Source of the DNA: SPDF01 sp963812085 | Lineage (GTDB): Bacteria; Gemmatimonadota; Gemmatimonadetes; Gemmatimonadales; GWC2-71-9 | Assembly (NCBI GenBank): GCA_963812085.1 | Contig: CAWETL010000003.1 | Coordinates: forward strand, 744,001-808,000 | Reading direction: 5' to 3' | Length of the DNA: 64,000 nucleotides | Shown: positions 47,656 to 56,869 of the stretch, one piece after another | Numbering within the stretch: position 1 is the stretch's first letter | How the letters are laid out: each line of letters starts with the position of its first letter | Made by a program: the position numbers and the translations under genes | Notes under the pieces: generated by a model | The model's input: only the letters and a program-made list of their open reading frames with translations | What the model was told of the DNA's origin: nothing | Database searches by the model: none

Positions 47656-49152
47656 TTACTGACCGAGCGGGTTGAAGGCGCGGGTGAAGAGGGCGGCGGC
47701 GGTGTCCATCGTGCCCGTGAGCACGCCGCCGGGCCAGACGCCCAGCACGAGCACCGCGAGCACGATGGCGCCGACCGTGACCGCCACCGGGCGGGTCAGC
47801 GGCGCGGGCGGCGTGGCGCCCTCGGGCGCGGGCTTCATGTACATCGCCATGATGACCGGCAGGTAATAGCCCGCCGACACTGCGCTGGCCAGGACCAGCA
47901 CCACCGGAATGACCCACTGGCCGGAGGTCACCAGCGCCGAGAGGATCATCCACTTCCCGATGAACCCGAAGGTGCCCGGAAATCCCAGGAGCGAGAGCAT
48001 GCAGACGGCGAACGCGGCCGCCACCCACGGCCGGCTCCGAGCCAGCCCGGCGAGGTCCTCGGCGGTGAGGTCGCGCTCGCCGCCGCGGCCGAGGGCGCCG
48101 AGGAGCCCGAACGCCGCCAGGCTGGTCAGGCCGTAGGCCAGGATATACACCAGCACCGCGGCGGCGCCGATGCGGGTCCCTGGCCAGACGGCGGCGAGGA
48201 GGTAGCCCGCGTGGGCGACCGAGCTGTACGCCAGCATCCGCTTCAGCGTCCGCTGCGAGAGCGCGACCAGGTTGCCGACGACCATCGTCAACAGCGCGAG
48301 GATGCCGATCGCCGGCTGCCAGAGTGCCTTGTTCGCCGGGAAGCTGACCAGCAGAATCCGCGTCAGCGCGACGAACCCCGCCGCCTTCACGCCGGTGGCC
48401 ATCAGGCCGGTGACCGGGGTCGGGGCGCCGTCGTAGACGTCCGGCGCCCACATGTGGAACGGGACGGCGGACACCTTGAACAGGAACCCGATGAGGAGCA
48501 GGACCAGGCCGATGGCGGCCATGACCGGCAGCGAGGTCCCGAGGAACTGCGCACCGGCCATCGTCAGGTTCGTGGTGCCCGCGGAACCGTACACCAGCGC
48601 GATGCCATAGAGCAGGAAGCCCGAGGCAAACGCGCCGATCAGGAAATACTTGAGGCCGGCCTCGGCGCTGTAGGGGCTGCGCCGGTCGTAGGCGGCGAGG
48701 ACGTAGGCCGCCACCGACATCACTTCGAGCCCCAGGAAGACGAGCAGCAGGTCCGCCGCGCCGCCGAGGAGCATCATGCCCACGGTGGCGAGCAGGATCA
48801 GGGTGTAATACTCCGGACCCCGGATCGCCTCGCGCTCGAGGTAATCGAGCGAGAGCAGGATGGTGGCGCCGGCGGCGAGCAGGAAGAAGAGATCCGCGAC
48901 ATACCGGTACCCGTCCGTGGCGACCATCTGCGGGATGCCGCCGGCCGCTGGCTGGGCCCAGAGCCAGCCCAGCGACAACAGGGCCGCGCCCACTCCGACC
49001 AGGCTCAGCCGGCCCGCGAGGCGGCTGTCGGCCTGGGTTTCGTGCCGCCAGGAGGTGACGAGCAGCACCCCCATCGCCGCGAGCGAGAGGACCGCCTCGG
49101 GGAGCAGGGCCAGCGTGACGCCGATCGGCGTGCTGCTGTCGATCGGGTTCAC
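47656..49152 (-). CDS. nuoN: NADH-quinone oxidoreductase subunit N
   Basis: Antiporter-like proton-pumping membrane subunit of complex I. 498 residues, about fourteen helices, with the family motifs FLGLEVMSVAAYVLAA and FKVSAVPFHMWAPDVYDGAP containing the key glutamate and lysine. The GTG start overlaps the nuoM stop. Last nuo gene of the run. Confidence 0.96.
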   Translation of the reverse strand: MNPIDSSTPIGVTLALLPEAVLSLAAMGVLLVTSWRHETQADSRLAGRLSLVGVGAALLSLGWLWAQPAAGGIPQMVATDGYRYVADLFFLLAAGATILLSLDYLEREAIRGPEYYTLILLATVGMMLLGGAADLLLVFLGLEVMSVAAYVLAAYDRRSPYSAEAGLKYFLIGAFASGFLLYGIALVYGSAGTTNLTMAGAQFLGTSLPVMAAIGLVLLLIGFLFKVSAVPFHMWAPDVYDGAPTPVTGLMATGVKAAGFVALTRILLVSFPANKALWQPAIGILALLTMVVGNLVALSQRTLKRMLAYSSVAHAGYLLAAVWPGTRIGAAAVLVYILAYGLTSLAAFGLLGALGRGGERDLTAEDLAGLARSRPWVAAAFAVCMLSLLGFPGTFGFIGKWMILSALVTSGQWVIPVVLVLASAVSAGYYLPVIMAMYMKPAPEGATPPAPLTRPVAVTVGAIVLAVLVLGVWPGGVLTGTMDTAAALFTRAFNPLGQ

Positions 49153-50708
49153 GGCAGGACCTCCGTCGCGCGGACCGGCTGGGCTGGCGCCCGTTGCGGG
49201 ATGGCGTGCTGCACCGACTCGACGAAGCTCCGGCTGGCGGGCTCGATGCGCCGGAGGACCGGCGCCGGGTAGAGGCCGAGCCAGACGATCCCGAGCAGGA
49301 GCGGCCCGAGCACCGCCAGTTCGCGCGGGGTCAGGTCGGTCAGCTTCTCGTTTTCAGGATTGTCGAGCTTGTTGAAGATGATCCGCTGCAGCGCCCAGAG
49401 CATGTAGGCGGCCGCGAAGATCACCCCGGTCGTCGCGATCCCGGTGGCCCACGGGAACCGGCCGAAGCTGCCGAGCAGGACGAGGAACTCGCCCACGAAT
49501 CCGTTCAGGCCCGGCAGGCCGATCGAGGACAGCGCGACGACGGTGAAGATGAGGCTGAAGACCGGCACGACCCGGGCGATCCCGCCGAACGCGGCGATGT
49601 CCCTGGTGTGCCGCCGCTCGTAGAGCATGCCGATGAGGAAGAAGAGCGCCCCGGTCGAGAGGCCGTGGTTGATCATGACGAGGATCGCGCCCTCGACGCT
49701 CTGGACGGTGGCCGCCCAGATGCCCAGCATCACGAACCCGAGATGGCTCACCGAGGAGTACGCGACCAGCTTCTTCACGTCGGGCTGCACCATCGCGACC
49801 AGCGCCCCGTAGATGATCCCGACGACCGCCAGCACCACCGCGAGCGTCGAGACGACGGGGCTGAACGACACTTCGGGAAAGAACGGGATGGCGAACCGGA
49901 GGAAGCCGTAGGTCCCCATCTTGAGCAGCACGCCGGCCAGGATGACCGACCCGGCCGTGGGCGCCTCCACGTGCGCGTCGGGCAGCCAGGTGTGGAACGG
50001 GAAAACCGGCACCTTGATGGCGAACGCCAGCGCGAACGCGGCAAAGAGCCAGGGCCCCGCGCTGCCGACCGCGGACGCGTTGGCGAGCACGTGCGCGTAG
50101 GAGAAATCCAGCACGCCGGTTGCCGCCCCGACCATCCAGACGGTGAAGAGGATGGCCACGAGCATGAGGAGCGAGCCGACCATCGTATAGATGAAGAACT
50201 TGATGGCGGCGTAGAGCCGGTTCTTCCCGCCCCAGATTCCGATGATGAAGTACATCGGGATCAGCATCACTTCCCAGAACACGTAGAACAGGAAGAGGTC
50301 GGTGCTGACGAATACGCCGAGCATCCCGCTCAGCAGCACGAGCAGCATGGCGTAGAAACCGCGCTCGCGCTGGGTGATGTAGTTCCAGCTGCCGAGGACG
50401 CAGAGCGGCATCATGAGCGTGGACAGCAGCACCATGAACAGGGAGATCCCGTCGATGCCCACCCGGTAGGAAATGCCCCACTTCGGCAGCCAGGGTACCG
50501 CGGCGGCGAACTGCATCCCCTTGGCCGGGTCGAACGCCCACCAGAGCCCGGCGGAGATCACGAACTCGAGGAGCGAGACCGCGAGGGCCACGGAGCGCGC
50601 CCGGCCGGTCGGCATCAGGGCGACCGCGAGCGCGCCGACGACGGGGAGGAGCAGCAGCGTCGGGACGACCCAATAGTCGTATCCGATCAGGTTCAGCAGG
50701 TCGGCCAT
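49149..50708 (-). CDS. nuoM: NADH-quinone oxidoreductase subunit M
   Basis: Second antiporter-like proton pump of complex I. 519 residues, about fourteen helices. FYVFWEVMLIPMYFIIGIWG has the conserved glutamate; FAIKVPVFPFHTWLPDAHVE has the lysine of helix 7 and the broken-helix region. It begins six bases after nuoL. Confidence 0.97.
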   Translation of the reverse strand: MADLLNLIGYDYWVVPTLLLLPVVGALAVALMPTGRARSVALAVSLLEFVISAGLWWAFDPAKGMQFAAAVPWLPKWGISYRVGIDGISLFMVLLSTLMMPLCVLGSWNYITQRERGFYAMLLVLLSGMLGVFVSTDLFLFYVFWEVMLIPMYFIIGIWGGKNRLYAAIKFFIYTMVGSLLMLVAILFTVWMVGAATGVLDFSYAHVLANASAVGSAGPWLFAAFALAFAIKVPVFPFHTWLPDAHVEAPTAGSVILAGVLLKMGTYGFLRFAIPFFPEVSFSPVVSTLAVVLAVVGIIYGALVAMVQPDVKKLVAYSSVSHLGFVMLGIWAATVQSVEGAILVMINHGLSTGALFFLIGMLYERRHTRDIAAFGGIARVVPVFSLIFTVVALSSIGLPGLNGFVGEFLVLLGSFGRFPWATGIATTGVIFAAAYMLWALQRIIFNKLDNPENEKLTDLTPRELAVLGPLLLGIVWLGLYPAPVLRRIEPASRSFVESVQHAIPQRAPAQPVRATEVLP

Positions 50709-50714
50709 ATCGGG

Positions 50715-52697
50715 TCAGCCCATCACGACGAAGAAGATGCCGAGCGCGCCGGCGAGGAACATGGTGAGGTAGAGCCCCACCTGCCCCGTCTGGAGCCGAG
50801 AGCCGATCCAGCCCAGCGTGCGGGCCAGGCGGGCCGATCCCTCGACACCACCTCCGTCGATGATCCCCTGGTCGACGTCCTTCCAGAGCACCTTCTCGGA
50901 GAACCGGCGAAGCGGGCCGACGATCGCGGCCTCGTAGAACTCGTCCACGTAGTACTTGTGGAACAGGACCTTCCAGAACCCCGCCTCGGCCGGGGCCAGC
51001 CGCGCCGGCACGATCGGGCGCGCCATCGTGACCCGCCAGCCGGCGGCCAGTCCGCCGACGGCGATGACGATGGCCAGGCCGATGAGCACGTATTCGGTCT
51101 GTCCGTGAGGCATCTCGAGCGGGAAGTACCTGTGGCCGGCCTCGAGGACGGGGTCGAGCCAGTGCTCGAGCCTGGCGTCGCCACCGACGAGCGCCGGCAG
51201 GTTGATCATCCCGCCCGCGGCGCTCAGGAGGCCGAGCACCAGGAGAGGGACCGTCATGATCGCCGGCGCCTCGTGCAGGTGCTTCTGCTCCTCGTCCCCG
51301 GTCCGGTTGTGCCCGAAGAAGGTCATGGCCATGAGCCGCGCCATGTAGAACGCGGTGAGCGCGGCCGCCGCGACCCCGAAGAGCCAGAAGAGCCGGAACA
51401 GCGGCAGCTCCGCGCCGCGGGCAAAGGCGGCGGCGAGGATTTCGTCCTTGGAGAAGAAGCCGGAGAACGGCGGGATCCCCGCGATCGCGAGCGTGGCGAT
51501 GAGCATCAGGGCGAAGGTCCACGGCATGTGCCGCCGGAGCCCGCCCATGTTGCGCATGTCCTGCGCATCCTCGTGGGAGTGCGTCGCGTGATACGCGTGG
51601 TGCATCGAGTGGATCACGCTGCCGGCGCCGAGGAACAGGAGCGCCTTGAAGAAGGCGTGGGTCACGAGGTGGAAAATGCCGGCGACGTACGCCCCGGTGC
51701 CGACCGCCAGGAACATGTATCCCAGCTGCGAGACGGTGGAATACGCCAGGACCTTCTTGATGTCGTACTGCCGGAGCCCGATCGTGGCGGCGAAGAGCGC
51801 CGTGGCGGCGCCGACGCCCGCGACCACGGTGCTCGAGAGCGGCGCCATCGCGAAGAGGAAATTGGTGCGCGCCACGAGGTACACGCCGGCGGTGACCATC
51901 GTGGCGGCGTGGATCAGGGCGCTGACCGGGGTCGGTCCCGCCATGGCGTCCGGCAGCCACACGTACAGCGGGATCTGCGCCGACTTGCCGGCGCACCCCA
52001 GGAACAGGAACAACGTGATCAGGGTGACCATCGTGCCGCCCGCCGCGAGCTGCGTGGGGGCGAGTTCGGCCACCCGGGCGAAGTCCAGGCTTCCGACGCT
52101 GGTCCAGAGCAGGAACATCGCCACCAGGAAGCCGAAGTCCCCGATCCGGTTGACCAGGAAGGCCTTCTTGCCGGCGTCGGCGTTGGCCTTTTCCCCGAAC
52201 CAGAACCCGATCAGCAGGTAGGAGCAGAGCCCGACGCCTTCCCAGCCGATGAAGAGCACCGGGAAGCTGGCCCCGAGCACCAGCACGAGCATGAAGACGA
52301 TGAAGAGGTTCAGGTAGGCGAAGTACCGGGCGTAGCCCGGATCCTCCTTCATGTACCCGACGCTGAACAGGTGGATCAGGCTGCCCACGCCGGTCACCAC
52401 CAGGAGCATGACGAGGGAGAGCCGGTCCACCACGAAGCTGAGGTCGACCTGCAGCGCGCCGGCGGGCACCCAGCTCCAGAGTCGCACCAGGACGGGTGTG
52501 GCGATCCCGCTCAGCGCGTAGCTGCGGAAGACCAGGAGGACCACGGCAAACGCGCCGAGGAGCACGGCGGGGCCGATGACGCTGACGGCGATCTTGGAGG
52601 TGGGGCGCCAGATGGCGAGCGCCCCGTTCAGCAGGAACCCGGCCAGGGGCAGGGCCACCGCGAGCCAGATGAGGTCGGCGGAGACGTACATCGTCAT
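50715..52697 (-). CDS. nuoL: NADH-quinone oxidoreductase subunit L
   Basis: Distal antiporter-like pump of complex I, with the long lateral helix. 660 residues. Motifs: SFPVLFIGWEGVGLCSYLLI (glutamate), GKSAQIPLYVWLPDAMAGPT (lysine) and, at the C-terminus, a long amphipathic part ending FFVVMG. The first ATG overlaps the nuoK stop (ATGA); a second ATG two codons on is equally possible. Confidence 0.97.
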   Translation of the reverse strand: MTMYVSADLIWLAVALPLAGFLLNGALAIWRPTSKIAVSVIGPAVLLGAFAVVLLVFRSYALSGIATPVLVRLWSWVPAGALQVDLSFVVDRLSLVMLLVVTGVGSLIHLFSVGYMKEDPGYARYFAYLNLFIVFMLVLVLGASFPVLFIGWEGVGLCSYLLIGFWFGEKANADAGKKAFLVNRIGDFGFLVAMFLLWTSVGSLDFARVAELAPTQLAAGGTMVTLITLFLFLGCAGKSAQIPLYVWLPDAMAGPTPVSALIHAATMVTAGVYLVARTNFLFAMAPLSSTVVAGVGAATALFAATIGLRQYDIKKVLAYSTVSQLGYMFLAVGTGAYVAGIFHLVTHAFFKALLFLGAGSVIHSMHHAYHATHSHEDAQDMRNMGGLRRHMPWTFALMLIATLAIAGIPPFSGFFSKDEILAAAFARGAELPLFRLFWLFGVAAAALTAFYMARLMAMTFFGHNRTGDEEQKHLHEAPAIMTVPLLVLGLLSAAGGMINLPALVGGDARLEHWLDPVLEAGHRYFPLEMPHGQTEYVLIGLAIVIAVGGLAAGWRVTMARPIVPARLAPAEAGFWKVLFHKYYVDEFYEAAIVGPLRRFSEKVLWKDVDQGIIDGGGVEGSARLARTLGWIGSRLQTGQVGLYLTMFLAGALGIFFVVMG

Positions 52698-52990
52698 CCC
52701 TGCAGCAGGGTGTTGGCCTTCAGGTCCACCGATTTCGTGTGGCGGAAGACCGCGAGAATGATGGCGAGGCCCACGGCCGCCTCGGCGGCGGCGACGGTCA
52801 TCACGAAGAACACCATCAGCTGGCCGGCCACCCCGTAGTACCGGGAGAGCGCCACGAAGGTGAGGTTGACCGCGTTGAGCATGAGCTCGATGCACATGAA
52901 CACCACGATCGCGTTGCGGCGCACGAGCACGCCCACGACGCCGATCGAGAAGAGCAGGGCCGAGATCGCGAGGGAGGGACCGAGGAGCAT
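52694..52990 (-). CDS. nuoK: NADH-quinone oxidoreductase subunit K
   Basis: 98-residue membrane subunit (MrpC-like) with three helices. The conserved glutamates of the proton path are in MCIELMLNAVNLTFVA and AAAEAAVGLAIILAVFR. ATG overlaps the nuoJ stop by one base. Confidence 0.97.
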   Translation of the reverse strand: MLLGPSLAISALLFSIGVVGVLVRRNAIVVFMCIELMLNAVNLTFVALSRYYGVAGQLMVFFVMTVAAAEAAVGLAIILAVFRHTKSVDLKANTLLQG

Positions 52991-53544
52991 CAGATCCTCT
53001 TCTTGGCCAGGACGACGCCGCCGACGATCGCGGCCAGCAGCAGGATGGAAGTCACCTCGAAGGGCACCAGGTAGGTGCTGAAGAGCGGTCCCGCGACGGC
53101 GCCCACGACCCCCTGGGTCTCCGCGGCGCGCTGGGCCGCCTCGCCCGCGGCGAAGACGGAGGAGGCGGGCAGGTCGCTGGTGCCGGTGAGCTCCAGGGCC
53201 AGCCGGTCGGGCGTGTATCCCGCCAGCCGCAGGAGGTAGGACGCCACCCCGACCGCCAGGACCAGGCTCGCCGCCCAGGCCGCCGGGCCCCGGACGTCGC
53301 CGGGGCCGTGGCCGAGGTTGAGGAGCATGATCACGAAGACGAACAGCACCATGACTGCGCCGGCGTACACGAGGACCTGGACGGCGGCGATGAACGGCGC
53401 GCCGAGGATCAGGTACATCCCGGCCAGGGCCAGCATCGTCAGCACCAGCCAGACCGCGGAGGACAGCGGGTTCCGCTGGACGATGCAGCAGACCCCGGAG
53501 ACGACGGCGATCGTGCCGAGGGCGAGGAAGACGGTCTCGGTCAT
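52990..53544 (-). CDS. nuoJ: NADH-quinone oxidoreductase subunit J
   Basis: 184-residue membrane subunit with five helices. The third helix, IAAVQVLVYAGAVMVLFVFV, is the pi-bulge helix conserved in the family. A loop of about 50 residues (PDRLALELTGTSD to GAVAGPLFS) precedes the last helix, longer than usual for a periplasmic loop. nuoI ends directly before its ATG. Confidence 0.95.
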   Translation of the reverse strand: MTETVFLALGTIAVVSGVCCIVQRNPLSSAVWLVLTMLALAGMYLILGAPFIAAVQVLVYAGAVMVLFVFVIMLLNLGHGPGDVRGPAAWAASLVLAVGVASYLLRLAGYTPDRLALELTGTSDLPASSVFAAGEAAQRAAETQGVVGAVAGPLFSTYLVPFEVTSILLLAAIVGGVVLAKKRI

Positions 53545-54051
53545 CTATTCACCCTTCGGATCGGTGGGATCCCAGAGGCTCGAGACCGGATGCGTCTGCG
53601 CCGAGAGACGCTCGAGGTCGTACACGAACCGGCCCCGCTCGTATTCGGCGTTCTCGTAGTGGACGCCGACGTGGATCGCCTCCTCGGGGCACACTTCCTG
53701 GCAGTAACCGCAGAAGACGCAGCGAAACTCGTCGATCTCGTAGATGAGCGGATAGCGGTTGCCGAGTTCGTCCTCGCCCGGCACCAGCTTGATGCAGTTG
53801 GCCGGGCAGATCTGCGGACAGAGGCCGCAGGCCACGCACTTGGACCGGCCCTGCTCGTCCGTGAGCATCCGGTGGGTGCCGCGCCACCGCGGGGAGATGG
53901 TCCACTCCTCGGTGCTCTGCTGCTCGGGATACTGCATGGTGACCTTGGGCCGGAACAGGTGCCGGAAGGTCAGCGCCATCCCCTTGAGGGTGGCCCGGAC
54001 GTAGCTGGACTCGTCCCCCGGCCGCTGCATCACCTTCACGCCGATCGCCAT
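53545..54051 (-). CDS. nuoI: NADH-quinone oxidoreductase subunit I
   Basis: Carries clusters N6a and N6b on the peripheral arm of complex I. 168 residues with two four-cysteine motifs, CVACGLCPQICP and CVFCGYCQEVCP, characteristic of the ferredoxin-like TYKY subunit. The N-terminal helix (MALTFRHLFRPKVTMQYP) attaches to the membrane. Ten bases separate it from nuoH. Confidence 0.96.
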   Translation of the reverse strand: MAIGVKVMQRPGDESSYVRATLKGMALTFRHLFRPKVTMQYPEQQSTEEWTISPRWRGTHRMLTDEQGRSKCVACGLCPQICPANCIKLVPGEDELGNRYPLIYEIDEFRCVFCGYCQEVCPEEAIHVGVHYENAEYERGRFVYDLERLSAQTHPVSSLWDPTDPKGE

Positions 54052-54061
54052 GTCGCCTGCC

Positions 54062-55306
54062 TCAGGCCGCCCGCGCCGGCGGGGAGGCCGCCGGGGGACG
54101 TTGGGTGGAGGAGCCGCTGATCAACCGACCGCGGTCGAGGACCCGGAACACGAACGCGAGCACCGGGAGGTTGAGCAGGAACAGCAGGCCGAACCGGACC
54201 GACGGGCTGGTCACCCCGAGCGGGCCGTCCACCAGCCACAGCCCGAAGGCGGTGTACATCACGTAGGCCAGTCCCATCGGGATGAAGACCTTCCAGCCGA
54301 GGGCCATGAGCTGGTCGTAGCGGAAGCGCGGCAGCGTCCAGCGGATCCACATGAACAGGAACAGGAAGAAGAGGCACTTGAGGAAGAACACCACGGCGGT
54401 CACGCCGACCTGGGCCATGCCGCCGGCCTCGTCCCAGTGGGTGAACGGGATGTCCCACCCGCCGAGGAAGAGGGTGACGAACATCATGGAGATCGTCACC
54501 ATCGAGGCGAACTCGGCGATCATGAAGGCGGAGAACTTCATGGCGCTGTATTCGGTGTGATAGCCCGCCACCAGCTCCGATTCCGCCTCGGGCATGTCGA
54601 ACGGCACCCGGTTGGTCTCCGCGAACCCGGAGACGAGGAACATGAAGGCCGACAGCCCGAGCGGCAGCACGAGCCAGCCGAGCGGGCCCTGCTGCTGCGC
54701 GCGGACGATCTCGGGGAAGGAGACGTTGCCCACCAGGAGGAGCACCGGGACCAGGCTCAGGGCCATGGCGACCTCGTAGGACACCATCTGCGCCGTGGCC
54801 CGCAGCCCGCCGAGCAGGCTGTACTTGTTGTTGGACGCCCAGCCCCCGAGCGCGATGCCGTACACCCCGACCGAGCTGACGGCGATCACGTACAGGAAGC
54901 CGATCGGCAGCACCGTCACCGCGGCGGCGGTCGAACCGTGGTGGACGAAGCGGCCGAGCAGCGGCAGCGTGATGTCGAACTCGAGGGGGATCGGCGCGGC
55001 CCACGGGATCGTGAGCGGGATCATCAGCGCCGCCATCAGGGAAATCGCCGGCGCGAGGACGAAATACACCTTGTTCGCCCCGCCGGGGATCATCTCTTCC
55101 TTCAGGATGTTCTTGAGCCCGTCGGCCGCCGGCTGCAGCAGGCCCCAGGGCCCCGCCCGGTTGGGGCCGATGCGGTCCTGCACCCAGGCCGCGATCCAGC
55201 GCTCCAGCAGCGTCAGGTACGCGACCAGGATCATCGTGAAGGTGAAGACACCGACGAGCTTGACCAGCGCGACCAGCAGGAGGCCCTTCACCTCCGGGGT
55301 CATCAT
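54062..55306 (-). CDS. nuoH: NADH-quinone oxidoreductase subunit H
   Basis: Membrane subunit that forms much of the quinone chamber with NuoB and NuoD. About 414 residues and eight helices. The signature YLTLLERWIAAWVQDRIGPN lies in the first part; ETNRVPFDMPEAESELVAGY is the conserved glutamate-rich loop. A proline-rich tail of about 25 residues follows the last helix. The first of two adjacent ATG codons overlaps the nuoG stop. Confidence 0.96.
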   Translation of the reverse strand: MMTPEVKGLLLVALVKLVGVFTFTMILVAYLTLLERWIAAWVQDRIGPNRAGPWGLLQPAADGLKNILKEEMIPGGANKVYFVLAPAISLMAALMIPLTIPWAAPIPLEFDITLPLLGRFVHHGSTAAAVTVLPIGFLYVIAVSSVGVYGIALGGWASNNKYSLLGGLRATAQMVSYEVAMALSLVPVLLLVGNVSFPEIVRAQQQGPLGWLVLPLGLSAFMFLVSGFAETNRVPFDMPEAESELVAGYHTEYSAMKFSAFMIAEFASMVTISMMFVTLFLGGWDIPFTHWDEAGGMAQVGVTAVVFFLKCLFFLFLFMWIRWTLPRFRYDQLMALGWKVFIPMGLAYVMYTAFGLWLVDGPLGVTSPSVRFGLLFLLNLPVLAFVFRVLDRGRLISGSSTQRPPAASPPARAA

Positions 55307-56865
55307 GCGACCCCCGCGGCGGCGGCCGGCCGGCCGGAGAGTCCGAGACCCTGGTGCGTCAGCCCGGCGAACACCGGCCAATGCTCGCCGAGGCTCGCGA
55401 ACGCCTCCGCCGAGGTGCCGGGACCTGCCAATCCGCCGGCCGCTTCCATCGTGCCGGCCGCGACCCACCAGGCGGGCCGCGCCATGCCCGGGGGCGCCTT
55501 GGCCTGCTGGAAGCGCTGGACCCGGCCGTCGCGGTTCATCCAGGTGCCGTGCTCCTCGGCCATGGTGGTGACCGGCAGGACGAGGCCGGCCCGCGCCCAC
55601 GCCTCCGACTCCACGGTCCCGAGCACGACCACCGCGCCGGCGCCGGCGAGCGCGGCCGCTTCCGCCTCGGTGAGCACCGCGTCGAGCACGACCACCAGGG
55701 CGGCCTTGCCCGCCGCGGCGACCGCGTCCGCCCACGCCGCGTGATAGCCCAGCGCCCGGGCGCCCTCGGCGTTCGGCGCGCGCTCGGCGCGGAGCGCCAG
55801 GTTGGGCACGCCCGCGAGCGGGGCCTCGTCGCCCAGCGGCACCTGCACCGCAGCGGTCACGTCGAAGCGGTCGACGAGCCGGCGGAGGAGCCCCAGGGAC
55901 TCCAGCGAGGCGCGCCCGGAGGCGAGCAGCACGGCGCGCCCGGAACCTCCGCGCGCCAGCTGCGCGAAGCGCGCGAGCGCCGTCTCCCAGTCCACCGCCT
56001 GGTGGCGGCCGGACTCGAGCACGAGCGGCGCCTCGATGCGGTCGCCCCGGTTCATCCACCGGTAGTGCATCCGCCCCTCGTCGCACATGAAATGGCGGTT
56101 CACCTCGAGGTTGGCCCGCGGACGGAGCCGGACCACGGTGTTGTCCCGGGTGTCGATCGTGATGTTGCAGCCCTGCGTGCAGCCCGGGCAGACGCTCGCG
56201 GTGCGGTCGAGGTCCCAGGCGCGCGCCTTGTGCAGGAAGTCCTTGGAGATCAGCGAGCCGACGGGGCAGAGGTCGACGACATTGCCGGCCCAGGGATGGT
56301 CGAGCTCCCGCTCGGGGAAGATGCCGATGTAGGCACGGTCGCCGCGCTCCGAGACGTTCAGGACGTCGTCGCCGGCCACGTCGTCCATGAAGCGGACGCA
56401 GCGGGTGCAGAGGATGCAGCGGTTCGCCACGTACAGCACGTCGGGACCGAAGTCCTCGACGGGGTTGTATCGCTTCGGATAGTCGTCGTGCCGGCCGGCG
56501 GCCCGGCCCTCCTGGAACGTGTAGTCCTGCAGCTCGCACTCCCCGGCCTGGTCGCAGATCGGGCAATCGAGCGGATGGTTGGCCAGGAGGAACTCGAGCA
56601 CGCCCTCGCGCGCCTTCCGGGCCGGGGCGCTGTCGGTGTGCACGACCTGCCCGTCCGTCACCGTGGTGACGCAGGCGGGCATCAGCTTGGGCGCCTTCTC
56701 CACCTCCACGAGACACATCCGGCAGACCGCCGGCGAGGGGAGCGAGGGGTGGTAGCAGTAGTGCGGAATGAGCACGCCGGCCTGCTTGGCCGCCTCGATG
56801 ATCGAGGTGCCCTTGGGGACGCTCACCTGGGCGCCGTCGATCGTGACGGTGACGCGGTCGGTCAT
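55303..56865 (-). CDS. nuoG: NADH-quinone oxidoreductase subunit G (short form)
   Basis: Peripheral-arm subunit. Residues 1-220 hold the [2Fe-2S] domain (CYHPSLPSPAVCRMC), the HxxxCxxCxxxxxC cluster N5 region (NHPLDCPICDQAGECELQD), and the CILCTRCVRF motif. The 4Fe4S-Mo/W-bis-MGD domain then begins (CPGCTQGCNI). The rest is only about 280 residues, so the total of 520 is well below the 670-900 usual in bacteria; the molybdopterin-like domain is reduced. All cluster ligands appear intact. The start is the ATG at 56865 after a four-base gap from nuoF. Confidence 0.94.
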   Translation of the reverse strand: MTDRVTVTIDGAQVSVPKGTSIIEAAKQAGVLIPHYCYHPSLPSPAVCRMCLVEVEKAPKLMPACVTTVTDGQVVHTDSAPARKAREGVLEFLLANHPLDCPICDQAGECELQDYTFQEGRAAGRHDDYPKRYNPVEDFGPDVLYVANRCILCTRCVRFMDDVAGDDVLNVSERGDRAYIGIFPERELDHPWAGNVVDLCPVGSLISKDFLHKARAWDLDRTASVCPGCTQGCNITIDTRDNTVVRLRPRANLEVNRHFMCDEGRMHYRWMNRGDRIEAPLVLESGRHQAVDWETALARFAQLARGGSGRAVLLASGRASLESLGLLRRLVDRFDVTAAVQVPLGDEAPLAGVPNLALRAERAPNAEGARALGYHAAWADAVAAAGKAALVVVLDAVLTEAEAAALAGAGAVVVLGTVESEAWARAGLVLPVTTMAEEHGTWMNRDGRVQRFQQAKAPPGMARPAWWVAAGTMEAAGGLAGPGTSAEAFASLGEHWPVFAGLTHQGLGLSGRPAAAAGVA

Positions 56866-56869
56866 CGGA

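Noticed and set aside
46279..49272. Very long plus-strand open frame opposite manB and nuoN
   Set aside because: It is a mirror of real minus-strand genes in GC-rich DNA. Its composition is dominated by Arg, Glu, Gly and His and it shows no domain likeness. The same holds for plus-strand frames at 49194-52838, 6733-9435 and 54050-55744.
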